From: Io17-Chloro-G2 sp965226915
GTDB taxonomy: Bacteria > Chloroflexota > Dehalococcoidia > Lucifugimonadales > UBA3495
Direction: 5' to 3'
Assembly: GCA_965226915.1 (NCBI GenBank)
Contig: CBDDEJ010000008.1
Span: 248,001-312,000, forward strand
Length of the DNA: 64,000 bases
Part shown: positions 49,017 through 58,265 of the stretch, in pieces
Numbering within the stretch: position 1 is the first letter of the stretch
Layout of the letters: the number at the start of each line of letters is the position of its first letter
The notes under the pieces: generated by a model
Told to the model about the DNA's origin: nothing
Seen by the model: only the letters and a program-made list of their open reading frames with translations
Databases searched by the model: none
Translations under genes and position numbers: made by a program

Positions 49017-49793
49017 TCACTTCGTGGTGACTTCTCTTCCCCAGTTGGGGCTGGAGATTTCCACGCCGTCCTGCACTGCCAGGGCGTTGGCGAGGTCCAG
49101 CGAGGGGAACCCTGGTTCAGTTTCAACGAAGAAGCCGTTGGCGACGTAGTCCAACTCCGACACGCGGTCCATCTTGATCCCGTTGTTGGAGAAAAAGGCG
49201 TTCGTTTCCGCCTGGCCCCATTCAGAGCTGAGCACCAGCAGAACGCCGCCGGGGAGGGTCATCAGAGCGCCGGACTCCGAGCGAAAGACGGGCAGGGTAT
49301 CACTCTTCGATTGTCCATCCGCACTCCTACCAACGTTGGTTCCACCCTCGTTGGCTGAAACGACGTCAAGAGGCAGTCCGCCGGAGCCTTTCTCGACTAC
49401 CAGGTCCGTCTGAAGCTTCACCGTCATGGTCCTGTCGCCATCCTGCCAGGTGTAGGGGTCACCCAGGACAGGGCCGGTAGCGCCGGGGCCGCCCTTCTGG
49501 GGAGAATCCGGATCAACAACCGTTACGGGTTCCTCTTTCTTGGACGTTCCGAAAGAGTCGACGGGCTCGAATTCAATCCCGTCGCCAGCAGACGACGCGG
49601 GAGTCGGTGTTGACACGGAGTCATCCACTGGAGGAGTGGATACGGTGGCGATGGGCTTCAGGAATAGCGATGTGGTCTCCGTGGGCGCTGCAGCGGACTG
49701 TTCCGCCGGTGCAGACGATCCGCATCCGGCCAGGACCGTCATCACGCTTGATACAAGGGCAACTATGGTGAGCAGGACAACGAGCTTTCTCAT
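49017..49793 (-). CDS. Lipoprotein with S8-propeptide-like C-terminal domain
   Basis: 258 residues. A lipobox LAGC follows a signal peptide, then an acidic Pro/Thr/Ser spacer to about residue 90 and an unassigned beta-rich part (DRTMTVKLQTDLVVEKG). The C-terminal 75 residues (GVLLVLSSEWGQAETNAFF...MDRVSELDYVANGFFVET, LANALAVQDGVEISSPNW) look like the I9-type propeptide of subtilases, which folds and inhibits the protease and normally precedes it in the same chain. Here it is a separate anchored protein, same strand, 79 nt ahead of the S8 protease. Action in trans on that protease is inference. Confidence 0.8.
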   Translation of the reverse strand: MRKLVVLLTIVALVSSVMTVLAGCGSSAPAEQSAAAPTETTSLFLKPIATVSTPPVDDSVSTPTPASSAGDGIEFEPVDSFGTSKKEEPVTVVDPDSPQKGGPGATGPVLGDPYTWQDGDRTMTVKLQTDLVVEKGSGGLPLDVVSANEGGTNVGRSADGQSKSDTLPVFRSESGALMTLPGGVLLVLSSEWGQAETNAFFSNNGIKMDRVSELDYVANGFFVETEPGFPSLDLANALAVQDGVEISSPNWGREVTTK

Positions 49794-49889
49794 TTCAATC
49801 CACCTGGATGGCCCTGAATTATATTCGGGGTAATAGCCGTTTAATATGCATCATTGGCCGCGGGATGTAAAAGGCGGAGGTGGCCGTGG

Positions 49890-51320
49890 GTAACTGTTCA
49901 GACTTGATGAGGTGAATTGGCTCAAAGCCGTTGGAAAAGCGCTGGCATGGCCGGGGGAGTTGTGGCATACCAGGGAGGTGGACACTGAACTAGACCTGAA
50001 CGCGGGGAGTCGCGAGACTCTGCTGGAGATAATTGCCGGCCAGCGGGCAGTCATTGCCGATTTGCAAAGGCGGATTGGGGTTCTGGAATCCCGTCCCAAC
50101 CGGCGCGGGTCGTCGGGGATGCCGGGTAATCAGCCGCACTCCAGCCGGCAAGCGCCGGAGAAAAAGGAGCCCAGAAAGCCGCGCCGCCATGGCTTCGCCC
50201 GCCAGCGCATGACTCCTACCCGGCGGGTGGAGCATGCCGTGGCGGTCTGTCCCGACTGCGGGACTCACCTGAACGGCGGATGGGTACAGCGAACTCGGGA
50301 AGTCATTGAGCTACCGGTGGCTCCGGTAGAAGTGACCGAGCACGCCCTGGTAGCCCGCATCTGTCCGGTATGCCAGCGGCGCCGGCTGCCCAAAGAGGCC
50401 CTGCAGGGGGTGGTTCTGGGCCAGCAGCGCCTGGGGGTCAATCTGGTAAGCCTGATGGTGACCCTGCGGGAGGAGGGACGGTTGCCCATAAGAATCATCC
50501 AATGGTACCTGGAGAGCGTCCATCAGTTGCACCTGAGTGTTGGCGCCATCGTCCAGGCCGTCCATGGAGTAGCCCGTCAGGCTGAGACGGCGGTGCGAGA
50601 GGTGCTCGAGCAAGTCCGCGCCAGTCCCGTGGTGCAGGGCGACGAAACCGGCTGGCGCCAGGACGGGAGCAACGGCTATGTTTGGACCTTCAGCACTCCC
50701 AGCGAACGATACTTCCTGCGTCGGGGTCGGGATAAGGGGGTGGTGGATGAGGTGCTGGATTCCTCCTTCAGCGGAGTGTTGGTCAGTGATTTCTACGCCG
50801 CCTATAACCACTACCCGGGCCTGAAGCAACGGTGCTGGGCTCATCTGCTGCGGGATATCCATGACCTGAAAGGGTTGTACCCAGAAGACGCTGGGCTGGC
50901 TCAGTGGGCCGAGGCGGTTCACCAGGTCTACACGGAGGCCAAGGCCTCGGTCCTTCCCCGAGCCCAGCCAGGCCATCGCACCCAGCTAATGCTGGAGGAG
51001 AAACTAATGGTCTTGGCGCGGCCTTTCCTTAAAGATCCCCTGGCGGTTCAGGCCAAGCTCTGCCGGCGCATGGAACGGTTCATCAAGGAACTGTTTGTCT
51101 TCGTGTCGGACCCAGCCGTGCCCTCAGACAACAACGCCGCCGAGCGGAGCCTGCGGCATCTGGTAACCAGTCGCAAGATCAGCGGCGGCGCCCGCTCAGG
51201 GCAGGGCGCCGACAGCAAGATGACCTTGGCATCCCTCTTTGGCACCTGGCGGGCCAGAGGTCTCAATCCCCTCCTGGAATGCCGCCGGTTGCTCACTTCC
51301 CCTCAACTCTGAACAGTTTC
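49890..51320 (+). mobile_element. IS66-family insertion sequence, copy 2
   Basis: 1431 bp with the same ends as copy 1 (GTAACTGTTCAG/CTGAACAGTTTC). The flanks GGCCGTGG and CTAAAGTG differ, so no target duplication is left. Recombination or a deletion next to one end is likely. Confidence 0.9.
49912..51312 (+). CDS. IS66-family transposase (copy 2)
   Basis: 466 residues, intact, the same as the copy at 3437 except for a few substitutions and the absence of the 5-residue duplication. DDE motifs DETGW, VSDFYAAY and NNAAERSLR are all present. This is the likely unduplicated form. Confidence 0.93.
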   Translation: MNWLKAVGKALAWPGELWHTREVDTELDLNAGSRETLLEIIAGQRAVIADLQRRIGVLESRPNRRGSSGMPGNQPHSSRQAPEKKEPRKPRRHGFARQRMTPTRRVEHAVAVCPDCGTHLNGGWVQRTREVIELPVAPVEVTEHALVARICPVCQRRRLPKEALQGVVLGQQRLGVNLVSLMVTLREEGRLPIRIIQWYLESVHQLHLSVGAIVQAVHGVARQAETAVREVLEQVRASPVVQGDETGWRQDGSNGYVWTFSTPSERYFLRRGRDKGVVDEVLDSSFSGVLVSDFYAAYNHYPGLKQRCWAHLLRDIHDLKGLYPEDAGLAQWAEAVHQVYTEAKASVLPRAQPGHRTQLMLEEKLMVLARPFLKDPLAVQAKLCRRMERFIKELFVFVSDPAVPSDNNAAERSLRHLVTSRKISGGARSGQGADSKMTLASLFGTWRARGLNPLLECRRLLTSPQL

Positions 51321-51513
51321 CTAAAGTGGACCACCTGGACGGATCGACTGCGTGACTAGTGGCTGTCGCTGTTCATGACACATGTCCGTTTAAGCGGCCA
51401 GCACAATTGTCACTCGGTTTAGGTTGCCATGGTATTAAATGATGACGTAATGGGGCCCGGGATAGTCTCGTCGGGGGACCGTCGGCGTCCAGGTAATTCC
51501 TCTCGGGGCCCTG

Positions 51514-51927
51514 TTAATTCCCAATCCCCGCTGAATTGCTCACAAGGACATCTCCCTTGGGCCTGGCCTTCTGAATCGTCTTCCATCTCTCCCTCTGAAC
51601 GAACGTCGGCTTGCGCGAAGAGGTGGCTTTTGGTTTGCCAGCGGTGGCCGAGCGGTCGGTGAACGTCCCTTGCTCCTTCTGTTCTTCTGCCCTTGAGTCC
51701 AGTGGTTCGAGGGCCGCCGCCCAACGTTCACCCAGGCTGTAGGGGCCGGATGGCAGGACCGGAACAGATGCGGAACGCCCGAGGCCGTTTCGGAGAAATA
51801 TCAGGCTGGGTGGCGTCTCATGGGCAGAGATGATGCGCCCTCGGTGGCGCACCGACAACCGGCCGGCCAGTCTTTCCAGGACGTCCACAACCTCCCCGAC
51901 ATAGCTTGGGAGGTTCGGGCCCGGCAC
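51514..51927 (-). pseudogene. Possible C-terminal fragment of an integrase-core transposase
   Basis: GEVVDVLERLAGRLSVRHRGRIISAHETPPSL looks like the small beta-barrel behind an integrase core of the IS481/ISNCY kind. SSRKPTFVQRERWKTIQKARPKG, further on, resembles the helix-turn-helix tail of such transposases. The catalytic core is absent; upstream the serine recombinase lies on the other strand. The remaining 190 bp to the IS66 end hold nothing I recognise. Confidence is modest because only local patterns support it. Confidence 0.4.
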
Positions 51928-52067
51928 TTCGTTCGTCGCCGTTTGTGATCCTCGCCTCGGACCATCTCCCCGTCCGACTCAGCGGCGGAAACCCCCGATT
52001 GTTCCGCATACCTACCGGGTGTCATTTTCGTGTTGCGGCCAGTGCGGATAAAACGTAACCTAGCCGC

Positions 52068-52688
52068 ATGACCCTCTTCGGATACATCCGGACCAGTCGC
52101 CACCTGCAGGAGGGCGTGGCCGGGATGGACCCCTTCAGCCAGGAACTCCGGCTTCGCGAAGCCGGAGTCCAGCGGGACAACGTCTACCGGGACATTGGTG
52201 TCTCCGGGGCCACCGGCACGGACCAACGCCACGGCTGGCACCGCCTGGACGGGCGCCTCTCCGGAGGCGATATCCTGGTTGTGGTCCGCATCGACAGGAT
52301 CGGCCGGCGGTGGTTGGACACCCTTCAGTGCATCATCGCCCTGCGGGCCCGGGGGGTGAAGATCAGGTCCCTGGACGAGACGGAGGGGTGGACGCAGTTC
52401 CTCGAGTTGGAGCCCGAGGACCCCATGGCCTTCGTCGGACACCAGATGGTCAGCATGGCGGCGTGGGTGGCGGACCAGGAGCGGGAAGTGGGACGCCGGC
52501 GCACCAGGGAGGGCTTGGCGGCGGCAAAGGCTCGGGGCAAGACCCTGGGACGTCGGAGGTGCCTCACCGACGACCAGGTGCAGTTGGCCCGGCGCATGAA
52601 GGACGCCGGCGCGTCGGGGAGGAAGATCGCAGGGCTCCTGGAGGTCAACGAAAAGACGGTTCGGAACGCCCTGAAGGCGGGACCGTGA
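52068..52688 (+). CDS. Serine recombinase (resolvase/invertase family)
   Basis: 206 residues. The catalytic N-terminal domain begins LFGYIRTSRHLQEG with the nucleophilic Ser near residue 10. It has DILVVVRIDRIGRR, EREVGRRRTREGLAAAKARGKTLGRR at the E-helix and a C-terminal helix-turn-helix (ASGRKIAGLLEVNEKTVRNAL). It is of the short resolvase type. A small zinc-ribbon protein follows 59 nt downstream. There is no transposase next to it that would make a Tn3-type unit. The frame is intact. Confidence 0.9.
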   Translation: MTLFGYIRTSRHLQEGVAGMDPFSQELRLREAGVQRDNVYRDIGVSGATGTDQRHGWHRLDGRLSGGDILVVVRIDRIGRRWLDTLQCIIALRARGVKIRSLDETEGWTQFLELEPEDPMAFVGHQMVSMAAWVADQEREVGRRRTREGLAAAKARGKTLGRRRCLTDDQVQLARRMKDAGASGRKIAGLLEVNEKTVRNALKAGP

Positions 52689-52747
52689 ACATTTGCGTAA
52701 CAACGGCTTCCCGAACCAGACCGGGGGGAGCTGAGACAAGGAGGAAC

Positions 52748-53041
52748 ATGGCCAAAAGAACCTCTCTGCTGGGACGGTCCAGGCCCAGCGAAAGGCTGAC
52801 CAGGGAGGAGATCGCCGTACTCGACAAGGTGACCCTGCCTCCCGAGCCGCCGCCGAAGCCGCCTGGGAAGAATGGTGGTGGTCCGCAACGGATGGTCCCC
52901 AAGGACCTGCTGACGTTTCGCTGGAGCCTCGAGTGCCCTGGTTGCGGTTTCAAGGTCACCGGCGATGGTCAACCTCAGACCGGGCAACGTCTGGCGAGGT
53001 GCGGCCGCTGCAAGCTGGTCCTCGTCCTGGGTAGTGGGTGA
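52748..53041 (+). CDS. Small zinc-ribbon protein next to the serine recombinase
   Basis: 97 residues. A basic N-terminus (AKRTSLLGRSRPSERLTREEIAVLD), a Pro-rich linker, and a C-terminal four-Cys ribbon LECPGCGFKVTG...RLARCGRCKLVLVLG. AAGGAGG lies right upstream of the ATG. It is in the same direction as the serine recombinase and may be its partner gene. I do not know the family. Confidence 0.65.
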   Translation: MAKRTSLLGRSRPSERLTREEIAVLDKVTLPPEPPPKPPGKNGGGPQRMVPKDLLTFRWSLECPGCGFKVTGDGQPQTGQRLARCGRCKLVLVLGSG

Positions 53042-53354
53042 TGCTTCGGGCAACAACTACGCCCTGGTCCTGAGGAGACGGGCGGACAATCCCAAGATCA
53101 ATCCTCATTATTCAGCAATCATCGAGTTCCACAGTATCAGGTCGGTCCGGCCCATCGACATCCCTATGTGGCACACCAGAACCAGGAGGCCGTCGGAGAC
53201 GGGGTACCGGCAATGTTACCGTGTCGCGCCGCAACTCCGGTGCATTCGTTCCGCCATCGCCGCGAGATCGGCGGACGACGGCTCCCGGTCTTCCCCCCTT
53301 GCCCAGAACCTGCGGCGGATCATCGCTCCCCTCCCGTTCGGGCAAAAATAATTG

Positions 53355-53427
53355 TCGTGGTGAGTGGATTAGAACCACCGACCTCCAGATCCCGAACGTT
53401 GTGCGCTAGCCGCTGGGCTACACTCCG
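53355..53427 (-). pseudogene. Degenerate tRNA-Pro-like sequence
   Basis: CGGAGTGTAGCCCAGCGGCTA at the 5' end, a TTCGGGA anticodon-loop-like part (CGG, Pro) and GGTGGTTCTAATCCACT as T-arm. The acceptor stem has two mismatches and the anticodon stem hardly pairs. It is a decayed tRNA or an attachment-site relic. The 313 bp between the zinc-ribbon gene and this sequence hold no gene I recognise. Confidence 0.6.
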
Positions 53428-53522
53428 ACTATAGCTGGGGTGCGGCACCCCAAGAGCGCATTCGAGAAACCCGGCCGACGACCGGTTACGTACCATCGCG
53501 CAATACAATGGAGAACAACGCC

Positions 53523-55200
53523 ATGACAACTCACAATATCCGCAGGAGTCCGCCTGTCCTCGCACTGATAGTCGGGCTGATGGCGATGGCCATTAGCTGC
53601 GGAGGGGCGGATGAAGCATCTGAATTTCAGTACGAGGAACTGTCCGCCGAAGCATCTGAACCTCAGTACGTTGAAACCACGGTGGACAGTTCCTCCAGCG
53701 ACCAGTTTGCCAGTGGCCCGGGCCGCCTACTCGGCTATCAAGGGACGACAGGCGCGGCGGGAGCGGCAGGCGCTCCAGGGCCGGCCGGCACCGATGGCCC
53801 CATCGACGCTCGGGCGCGGCGCTTGGCGGCGGACCTGCAATCTGCGCCGGCGGCCACCGCGGCCCCGTCCGCTGCGCCAACGGTCGCTCCCGCTCCCGTT
53901 CAGCCAAAGGCCGTGCCCACCTCCGGGGAACCGGGAGAAGTCCCGGTGTCCGACTCCTCGCAGGGCCAGACCGCCCGCCAACTCATCGTGGAATCTTGGT
54001 TCGGCCTTGAAGTAGACGACATCGACGCTGCGGTTCGCCATGTTGAAACAATAGCGACCCAACGGGGAGGATGGGTCGAATCGGCCGAGATAATTGGTGA
54101 AGCCGGGTACCGCTCCGCTTCCGTCCGACTTCGAGTGCCGGCCGACCGCTTGGACAACGCTTCTGGACGCTCTTCGTGACCTGGGCCGGGTCGCCGATGA
54201 GGGAGTGTCCTCCACCGACGTTACGGAACGGCTCATCGACAACGAGGCACGCCTGTCCGCTTGGCACGCCCAGGAAGAGCGCCTTGTCACATTGCTGGAA
54301 AACGCCCCCACTGTCGAGGACATCATCCAGATCGAGGAACGCATTGCCCAGGTCCGCTCCGACATCGAGCGTGTTGAAGCCACCCAGCGTAACCTAACCA
54401 ATCGCGTCGCCACTTCCCTCATCACCGTTAACCTGCGCCTACCGGCCCAGTTCGCCGCCGATCCTCCCCACGGTGTGCTCCATCTGTCGGTGGGCGACCC
54501 CTCCGCAACCGCCGACGCGATAACCGCCCGCGTCGCTTCGGTGGGTGGTTACTTGGGCCAAAAACGGGAATATGAAGAGAATCGTGACAAGGTCGTGGAC
54601 CTGGTCGTCTTCGTCAGATCCGCCGACTTGGCACAACTCATGGACTACGCCGCAACCTTGGGATCCCCATCGGGGAGGCAGTTGAACTCCGTCGGCCCGT
54701 CCCCAATCAACGACGTTCCCAACGCCCGTCTCACCTTGGGCATCCGCTCCAACGTCGACCTGAGCGCATCGTTGTCCCTGTCGACGGCCCAGCCCATGGA
54801 CGTGGCCGGACAAATCCGGGACCAAGCGGTATCCCAGGGCGGGTTCGTCGAGCACTGGAATGAATTCCGCCGCGATGAACGTCAGCACGTCAGCATGGAA
54901 TTGGTGGTCAAGGCATCCGACCTGCGCACCATCATGGACTTCGGTGCCGGTTTGGGCGAAATCGAGGGTTGGGAATACAACGCGGCCGGTGAAAATCCGG
55001 CCGTCGATGCTCCCATCGCCCGCTTGGCCGTGTCAGTTTCCTCTGAGGAAAAACTGCCCGGAGTTTGGATAATCGCCGTCGTGCTCGCGGTCGTCATGGT
55101 CGGGATCTCCGCCGCCGTGGTCGCCCTGCTGTTGCGTAGACGCCGCCGTACCAACCCCGCCGGCGCAGATCAAATGCTTGAACCCGATGCTAACGGTTAG
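53523..55200 (+). pseudogene. DUF4349-type lipoprotein with a frameshift
   Basis: The first frame has a lipobox-like AISCGG, an acidic stretch with a repeated motif, a collagen-like GAAGAAGAPGPAGTDGP segment, an Ala/Pro linker, and the start of a DUF4349 domain (AAVRHVETIATQRGGWVES...VRLRVPADRLDNA). It ends at SGRSS. The other frame continues LDALRDLGRVADEGVSSTDVTERLIDNEARL, coiled-coil helices and a second and third similar beta-alpha module, then a C-terminal membrane helix (WIIAVVLAVVMVGISAAVVALLL) and an RRRRR stop-transfer. One extra base near 54165 (GCTTCTGG) splits it. Function unknown; envelope location is likely. Confidence 0.82.
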
Positions 55201-55471
55201 CGTTTAACTGGGTGAGGGGGTAGCCCTCGTGGGTTCCAGTGGTCTCGCGGGCGGCGGCGGGTATGCCGGCGTCCTGCAAGGCTTGGGCTACCAGGTCAGC
55301 GGTGGCGCGCGTATTGAGGTTCAGGTGGAACTGCTCGGGGTGAAGCTGGACATGACCCTTCGGAGGGCCCAGAGGTTCTAGCCTTGGTCTCGGTGGTGCA
55401 TGGCACTGGCCTCGGCCAGGCCAGCCGCGTGCCCTTCGGCGTTGCAGTCGCAGGGATCGCCGGGATCGCAA
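55190..55471 (-). CDS. Small hypothetical protein
   Basis: Its last 55 residues (HVQLHPEQFHLNLNTRATADLVAQALQDAG...YPLTQLNANR) read like real protein, with a helix rich in Ala/Leu. The N-terminal 35 residues are Arg-rich and probably out of frame with the true start, which I cannot find. It overlaps the end of the DUF4349 gene by 11 nt, tail to tail. Confidence 0.35.
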   Translation of the reverse strand: MRSRRSLRLQRRRARGWPGRGQCHAPPRPRLEPLGPPKGHVQLHPEQFHLNLNTRATADLVAQALQDAGIPAAARETTGTHEGYPLTQLNANR

Positions 55472-55665
55472 CGGGCTTGGCGGAAGTCGGTCGAGTCCCC
55501 GAGCTTCGGATCTCCCTCAAGCCCTCCCGCGTGACCGGCGTGACGGTACCCCCGTTGATAGCTCCGCCTCCTGACCCGGGCGGCCTCGAGGACCGTCTTG
55601 CAGTGGACCTCTCCGGGGACCACGCCCTCGCGGACCTGGTACCAGTCCAGGAACTGGGCTTCCAC
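55378..55665 (-). CDS. Small hypothetical protein, Cys/Asp-rich
   Basis: 95 residues with a GTG start: EAQFLDWYQVREGVVPGEVHCKTVLEAARVRRRSY, then a Gly/His/Asp-rich part with ARCDPGDPCDCNAEGH. The composition is that of a real protein, but I do not recognise it. It overlaps the small gene at 55190 and follows a frameshifted membrane protein on the same strand. Confidence 0.4.
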   Translation of the reverse strand: MEAQFLDWYQVREGVVPGEVHCKTVLEAARVRRRSYQRGYRHAGHAGGLEGDPKLGDSTDFRQARCDPGDPCDCNAEGHAAGLAEASAMHHRDQG

Positions 55666-55696
55666 GTCGCCGTCGGGGTCGAAGGGTTTTGTTTGC

Positions 55697-55916
55697 TTAT
55701 GGCGGACACTGCCCCTGCAAGCGCGCCCGCAGAGACAGGAACATTCCTGCGATGGCCCAGAGAACCCATGCTGCCGGAGCCGCCATAATTATGGCAATGC
55801 CCTGCGATGGCGATGGGCACCGAGCTCCAGAGGGCTCCCTCGATGGTTATTGCAGTCCCAGCGGCGGCCACCGTAAGGCCTACCCAAAGTGGATTAACCT
55901 TCCAGTTCGTCCTCAT
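55697..55916 (-). pseudogene. Small two-helix membrane protein with a frameshift
   Basis: MRTNWKVNPLWVGLTVAAAGTAITIEGALWSSVPIAIAG, then in another frame IAIIMAAPAAWVLWAIAGMFLSLRARL to a TAA. Joined by a one-base shift near 55800 it would be about 72 residues with two or three membrane helices. Confidence 0.45.
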
Positions 55917-56243
55917 GTGGTTTCACAATGTCCGAATCGCGGCAGGATGGGCCATCCGCCATAAGCGACCGGAACCCTGTTGTTGGATAGGGCGCTTTTT
56001 TGCCCTGACTCGAGAACCGCGCGAAGTCGCACCAAGTATGATGCGACCCCCTTTCCGAGACGAAGAGCACTATCAATGAGACCGATTGGACCGGATATGG
56101 CTGGCGTCGACCGGGGCTTTCTAGGGAGCCTTATGGCGATGCTGGCGGAAGTTGTCCTTGTGATGCCGTTGGGTTGCGGCGAGGCGGGGCCAGGCTTGTG
56201 GCCGTTCCCACCCTAGGAATTTCAACCGGAGTTCGACAAGCTG

Positions 56244-56714
56244 GTGGACTTGAAAACCCGCATTGACGCCGCACGGGAACGGGGCTGCCGGAAGCCTCTG
56301 GCAGAGTGCGGCATTGACGTGGGGGGCTACCGGGCCGACCTTGCAGGTCATCTGGAACGGCACGACTACGAGAACCCCAAGGCCATCTACAGGGGGATGA
56401 ATACCGAGGTCCGGCAGTATGAGGCGAAGTGTCTCAAGGGCGAGTACGTATGCAAGTACGGTAAGACGACTCATGCCGGATGCGATAACATAGAGACGAA
56501 GTATTACCAAATATCTCCGCAAACGGGCAACAAATGGGTGCTGGTAGCCAATGAGCACGGCGTTGTCTTGGCCGACCAAGGAGACAGCGGCGGGCTATTT
56601 TTCTCCGGCAACGTCGGCTATGGGATTTTGACTCATGACGTGGACGTCGATAAGGTCATCTACATGGCGTTCAGCTTTATTGAGAATAAAGGGTTGTCGC
56701 TTGACACCGATTAG
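56244..56714 (+). CDS. Truncated trypsin-like (S1) serine protease fragment
   Basis: About 156 residues. The C-terminal part has CKYGKTTHAGC and VVLADQGDSGGLFFSGNVGYGILTH: the GDSGG catalytic-Ser motif and the Cys pattern of bacterial chymotrypsin-like enzymes (streptogrisin type). The first barrel with the catalytic His and probably Asp is absent; a stop lies in frame 27 nt upstream of the GTG. So it is either a 5'-truncated gene or a non-catalytic relative. The next gene starts within a few bases of its stop. Confidence 0.65.
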   Translation: MDLKTRIDAARERGCRKPLAECGIDVGGYRADLAGHLERHDYENPKAIYRGMNTEVRQYEAKCLKGEYVCKYGKTTHAGCDNIETKYYQISPQTGNKWVLVANEHGVVLADQGDSGGLFFSGNVGYGILTHDVDVDKVIYMAFSFIENKGLSLDTD

Positions 56715-56715
56715 G

Positions 56716-57642
56716 TTGGCGGTTGGTTCGCTGGTCGTCGTTCGTTGGTGGAGTGTTTTTGAATCGCGACCACTGTTCCGAGGCCTGTTCCTTGCGCTGC
56801 CAGTGGCTGCGTTCGTGGCGTCCTGCGGTGATGATGCCGGCGACGCTATCGGGGAGGTTGGCCCGTTAGACGCAACGGTGGCTCCCGCCACAACAGACCC
56901 GGCGCAACCCGTGGTCCCCCGTCATGGCGGGCCGGTTCTGGTCAATCGTGGGGATAATTACGTCTACGGCGACCTGTCGTGGTCGGGCGACTGTTTGCGA
57001 ATATCTTACTTGGACCAGGTCAACACTTACCGGACTCGGGACGGTCTGCTGCTGGTCTGGCCGGTTGGTTTCGACGTGCAACTCAGCGGCGACGCTGTGG
57101 AGGTTGTCGGGGCCGATGGCAGCGTGGTTGCCGCAGATGGTCAGACTCTTCGGGTATCGGGCAGGCGTGTGCGGGACGAGTTGGCGGCAGTTGATGAGTG
57201 GGATTGGGATGGTGGCGACGTGGGGCATTGCTCCGGACCCTACTGGCTGGTCGGAGACGAGGTTACGGCCATTCTGCCGGGTGGGTCCGATGTTGCATCG
57301 GACGATGGTATCTTCTTCCCGCGCATTGCCCATCAACGCGGGCCCATCGTGTCCACCCTGGAGGGAATGCAGGGTCGGTTGGTGTTGCGTGGTCGCTGTC
57401 TTCTGCTGGAAGTGCCGTGGCCCCCTGGGGAATACCTGGTGGTTTGGCCTCCGGGGTTTGGCGTTCGGGATATTGGGGGCGACCTTTTCGTGTTGAACGG
57501 CGGCGGCAACGTCATCGTTCGGGTCGGTGAAGAAGTGACCCTGGGCGGAAACAGCGGGCGGGAAGGTGCGACCTACTCGGGTGAGTGTCCAGGCGCGTAC
57601 TTCAAGGCTTACTCGGTCACAATGCCCTCCAACTCCCGTTAG
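56716..57642 (+). CDS. Lipoprotein with two WPPGF-type repeats
   Basis: About 308 residues. FRGLFLALPVAAFVASCGDD is a signal peptide with lipobox. Two repeats follow: GDCLRISYLD...LLLVWPVGFDVQLSGDAVEVVGADGSVVAADGQTLRVSG, and GRCLLLEVP...YLVVWPPGFGVRDIGGDLFVLNGGGNVIVRVGEEVTLGG in parts. I recall single or paired copies of this module in lipoproteins of Actinobacteria and Chloroflexota, with unknown role. A TTG directly after the upstream gene is the likely start; an earlier start would overlap that gene. Confidence 0.7.
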   Translation: MAVGSLVVVRWWSVFESRPLFRGLFLALPVAAFVASCGDDAGDAIGEVGPLDATVAPATTDPAQPVVPRHGGPVLVNRGDNYVYGDLSWSGDCLRISYLDQVNTYRTRDGLLLVWPVGFDVQLSGDAVEVVGADGSVVAADGQTLRVSGRRVRDELAAVDEWDWDGGDVGHCSGPYWLVGDEVTAILPGGSDVASDDGIFFPRIAHQRGPIVSTLEGMQGRLVLRGRCLLLEVPWPPGEYLVVWPPGFGVRDIGGDLFVLNGGGNVIVRVGEEVTLGGNSGREGATYSGECPGAYFKAYSVTMPSNSR

Positions 57643-57716
57643 TCGTGCAGCCAACCAAGCGTTCCTGACGCTGACCGCGCGGGAACGGCAGCGCGAACAA
57701 CCCAGATACGCCAAAC

Positions 57717-57745
57717 TGAGGTGGACCCGGTTAGTTGGACAGGAC
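57717..57745 (+). repeat. Solo IS3-type terminal repeat
   Basis: TGAGGTGGACCC followed by GGTTAGTTGGACAGG matches the ends of the IS3 element at 21262-22592 (TGAGGTGG.ACCCAA...GACAG). No IS3 body is next to it, so it may be a leftover end after excision or deletion. Confidence 0.5.
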
Positions 57746-57930
57746 CAGGGAAATCATCCGCAAATGCATCACCGGGTGAAGGCTGGGACCGTTCCGAGTC
57801 CCCTTAATCCAGGAAGCGACCTTAGGGTCAGGATATGGGGGGATAGAGGAGAGTCAGGCTGGTCGTTGTTGATCCGGGCGGGACTTCAATAAGTGGATTG
57901 GCAACGGTAGGTCCAATGTCTGCCGCCAGT

Positions 57931-58212
57931 TTCGGGACCGTCGGCCAGGATAGGTTGATCGAGGTGTCCCGCGTCACGGTCTGGAGGTAGGTCCAGCAGG
58001 CAGTCCGCCGGGCCACAGAGGCTGGCCAAATCCCCCAGGGTCGTGTTGTTGGAACCCACGCGTTGAGACACAACTATGCGCGGCACATGTTGCTCAACGG
58101 GATCCCGCTGAACTACCTGAGCCGGTGGTTGGGCCACGGACGGATTCAGACCACACTGGTTTACCTGGAGCTGGCGCCGGACCCGTCGGGGAGTCTGGCA
58201 TCTGTGCCCTGA
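57931..58212 (+). pseudogene. Tyrosine recombinase, C-terminal fragment
   Basis: GQDRLIEVSRVTVWR, then a TAG (57988-57990), then in frame VQQAVRRATEAGQIPQGRVVGTHALRHNYARHMLLNGIPL with HxxR, NYLSRWLGHGRIQTTLVYLEL with the nucleophilic Tyr, and a stop. The Arg-I half is missing. It is unlike the two other recombinase remnants in the window. Confidence 0.78.
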
Positions 58213-58265
58213 TTGATACCCTCGGCGTGGGATGGGGAGATGTTCTGCCGGCAGTTAGAGGAGAA

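Noticed and set aside
55384..55788. 134-aa plus-strand frame
   Set aside because: No protein-like pattern, and the minus strand has more plausible small genes in the same stretch.
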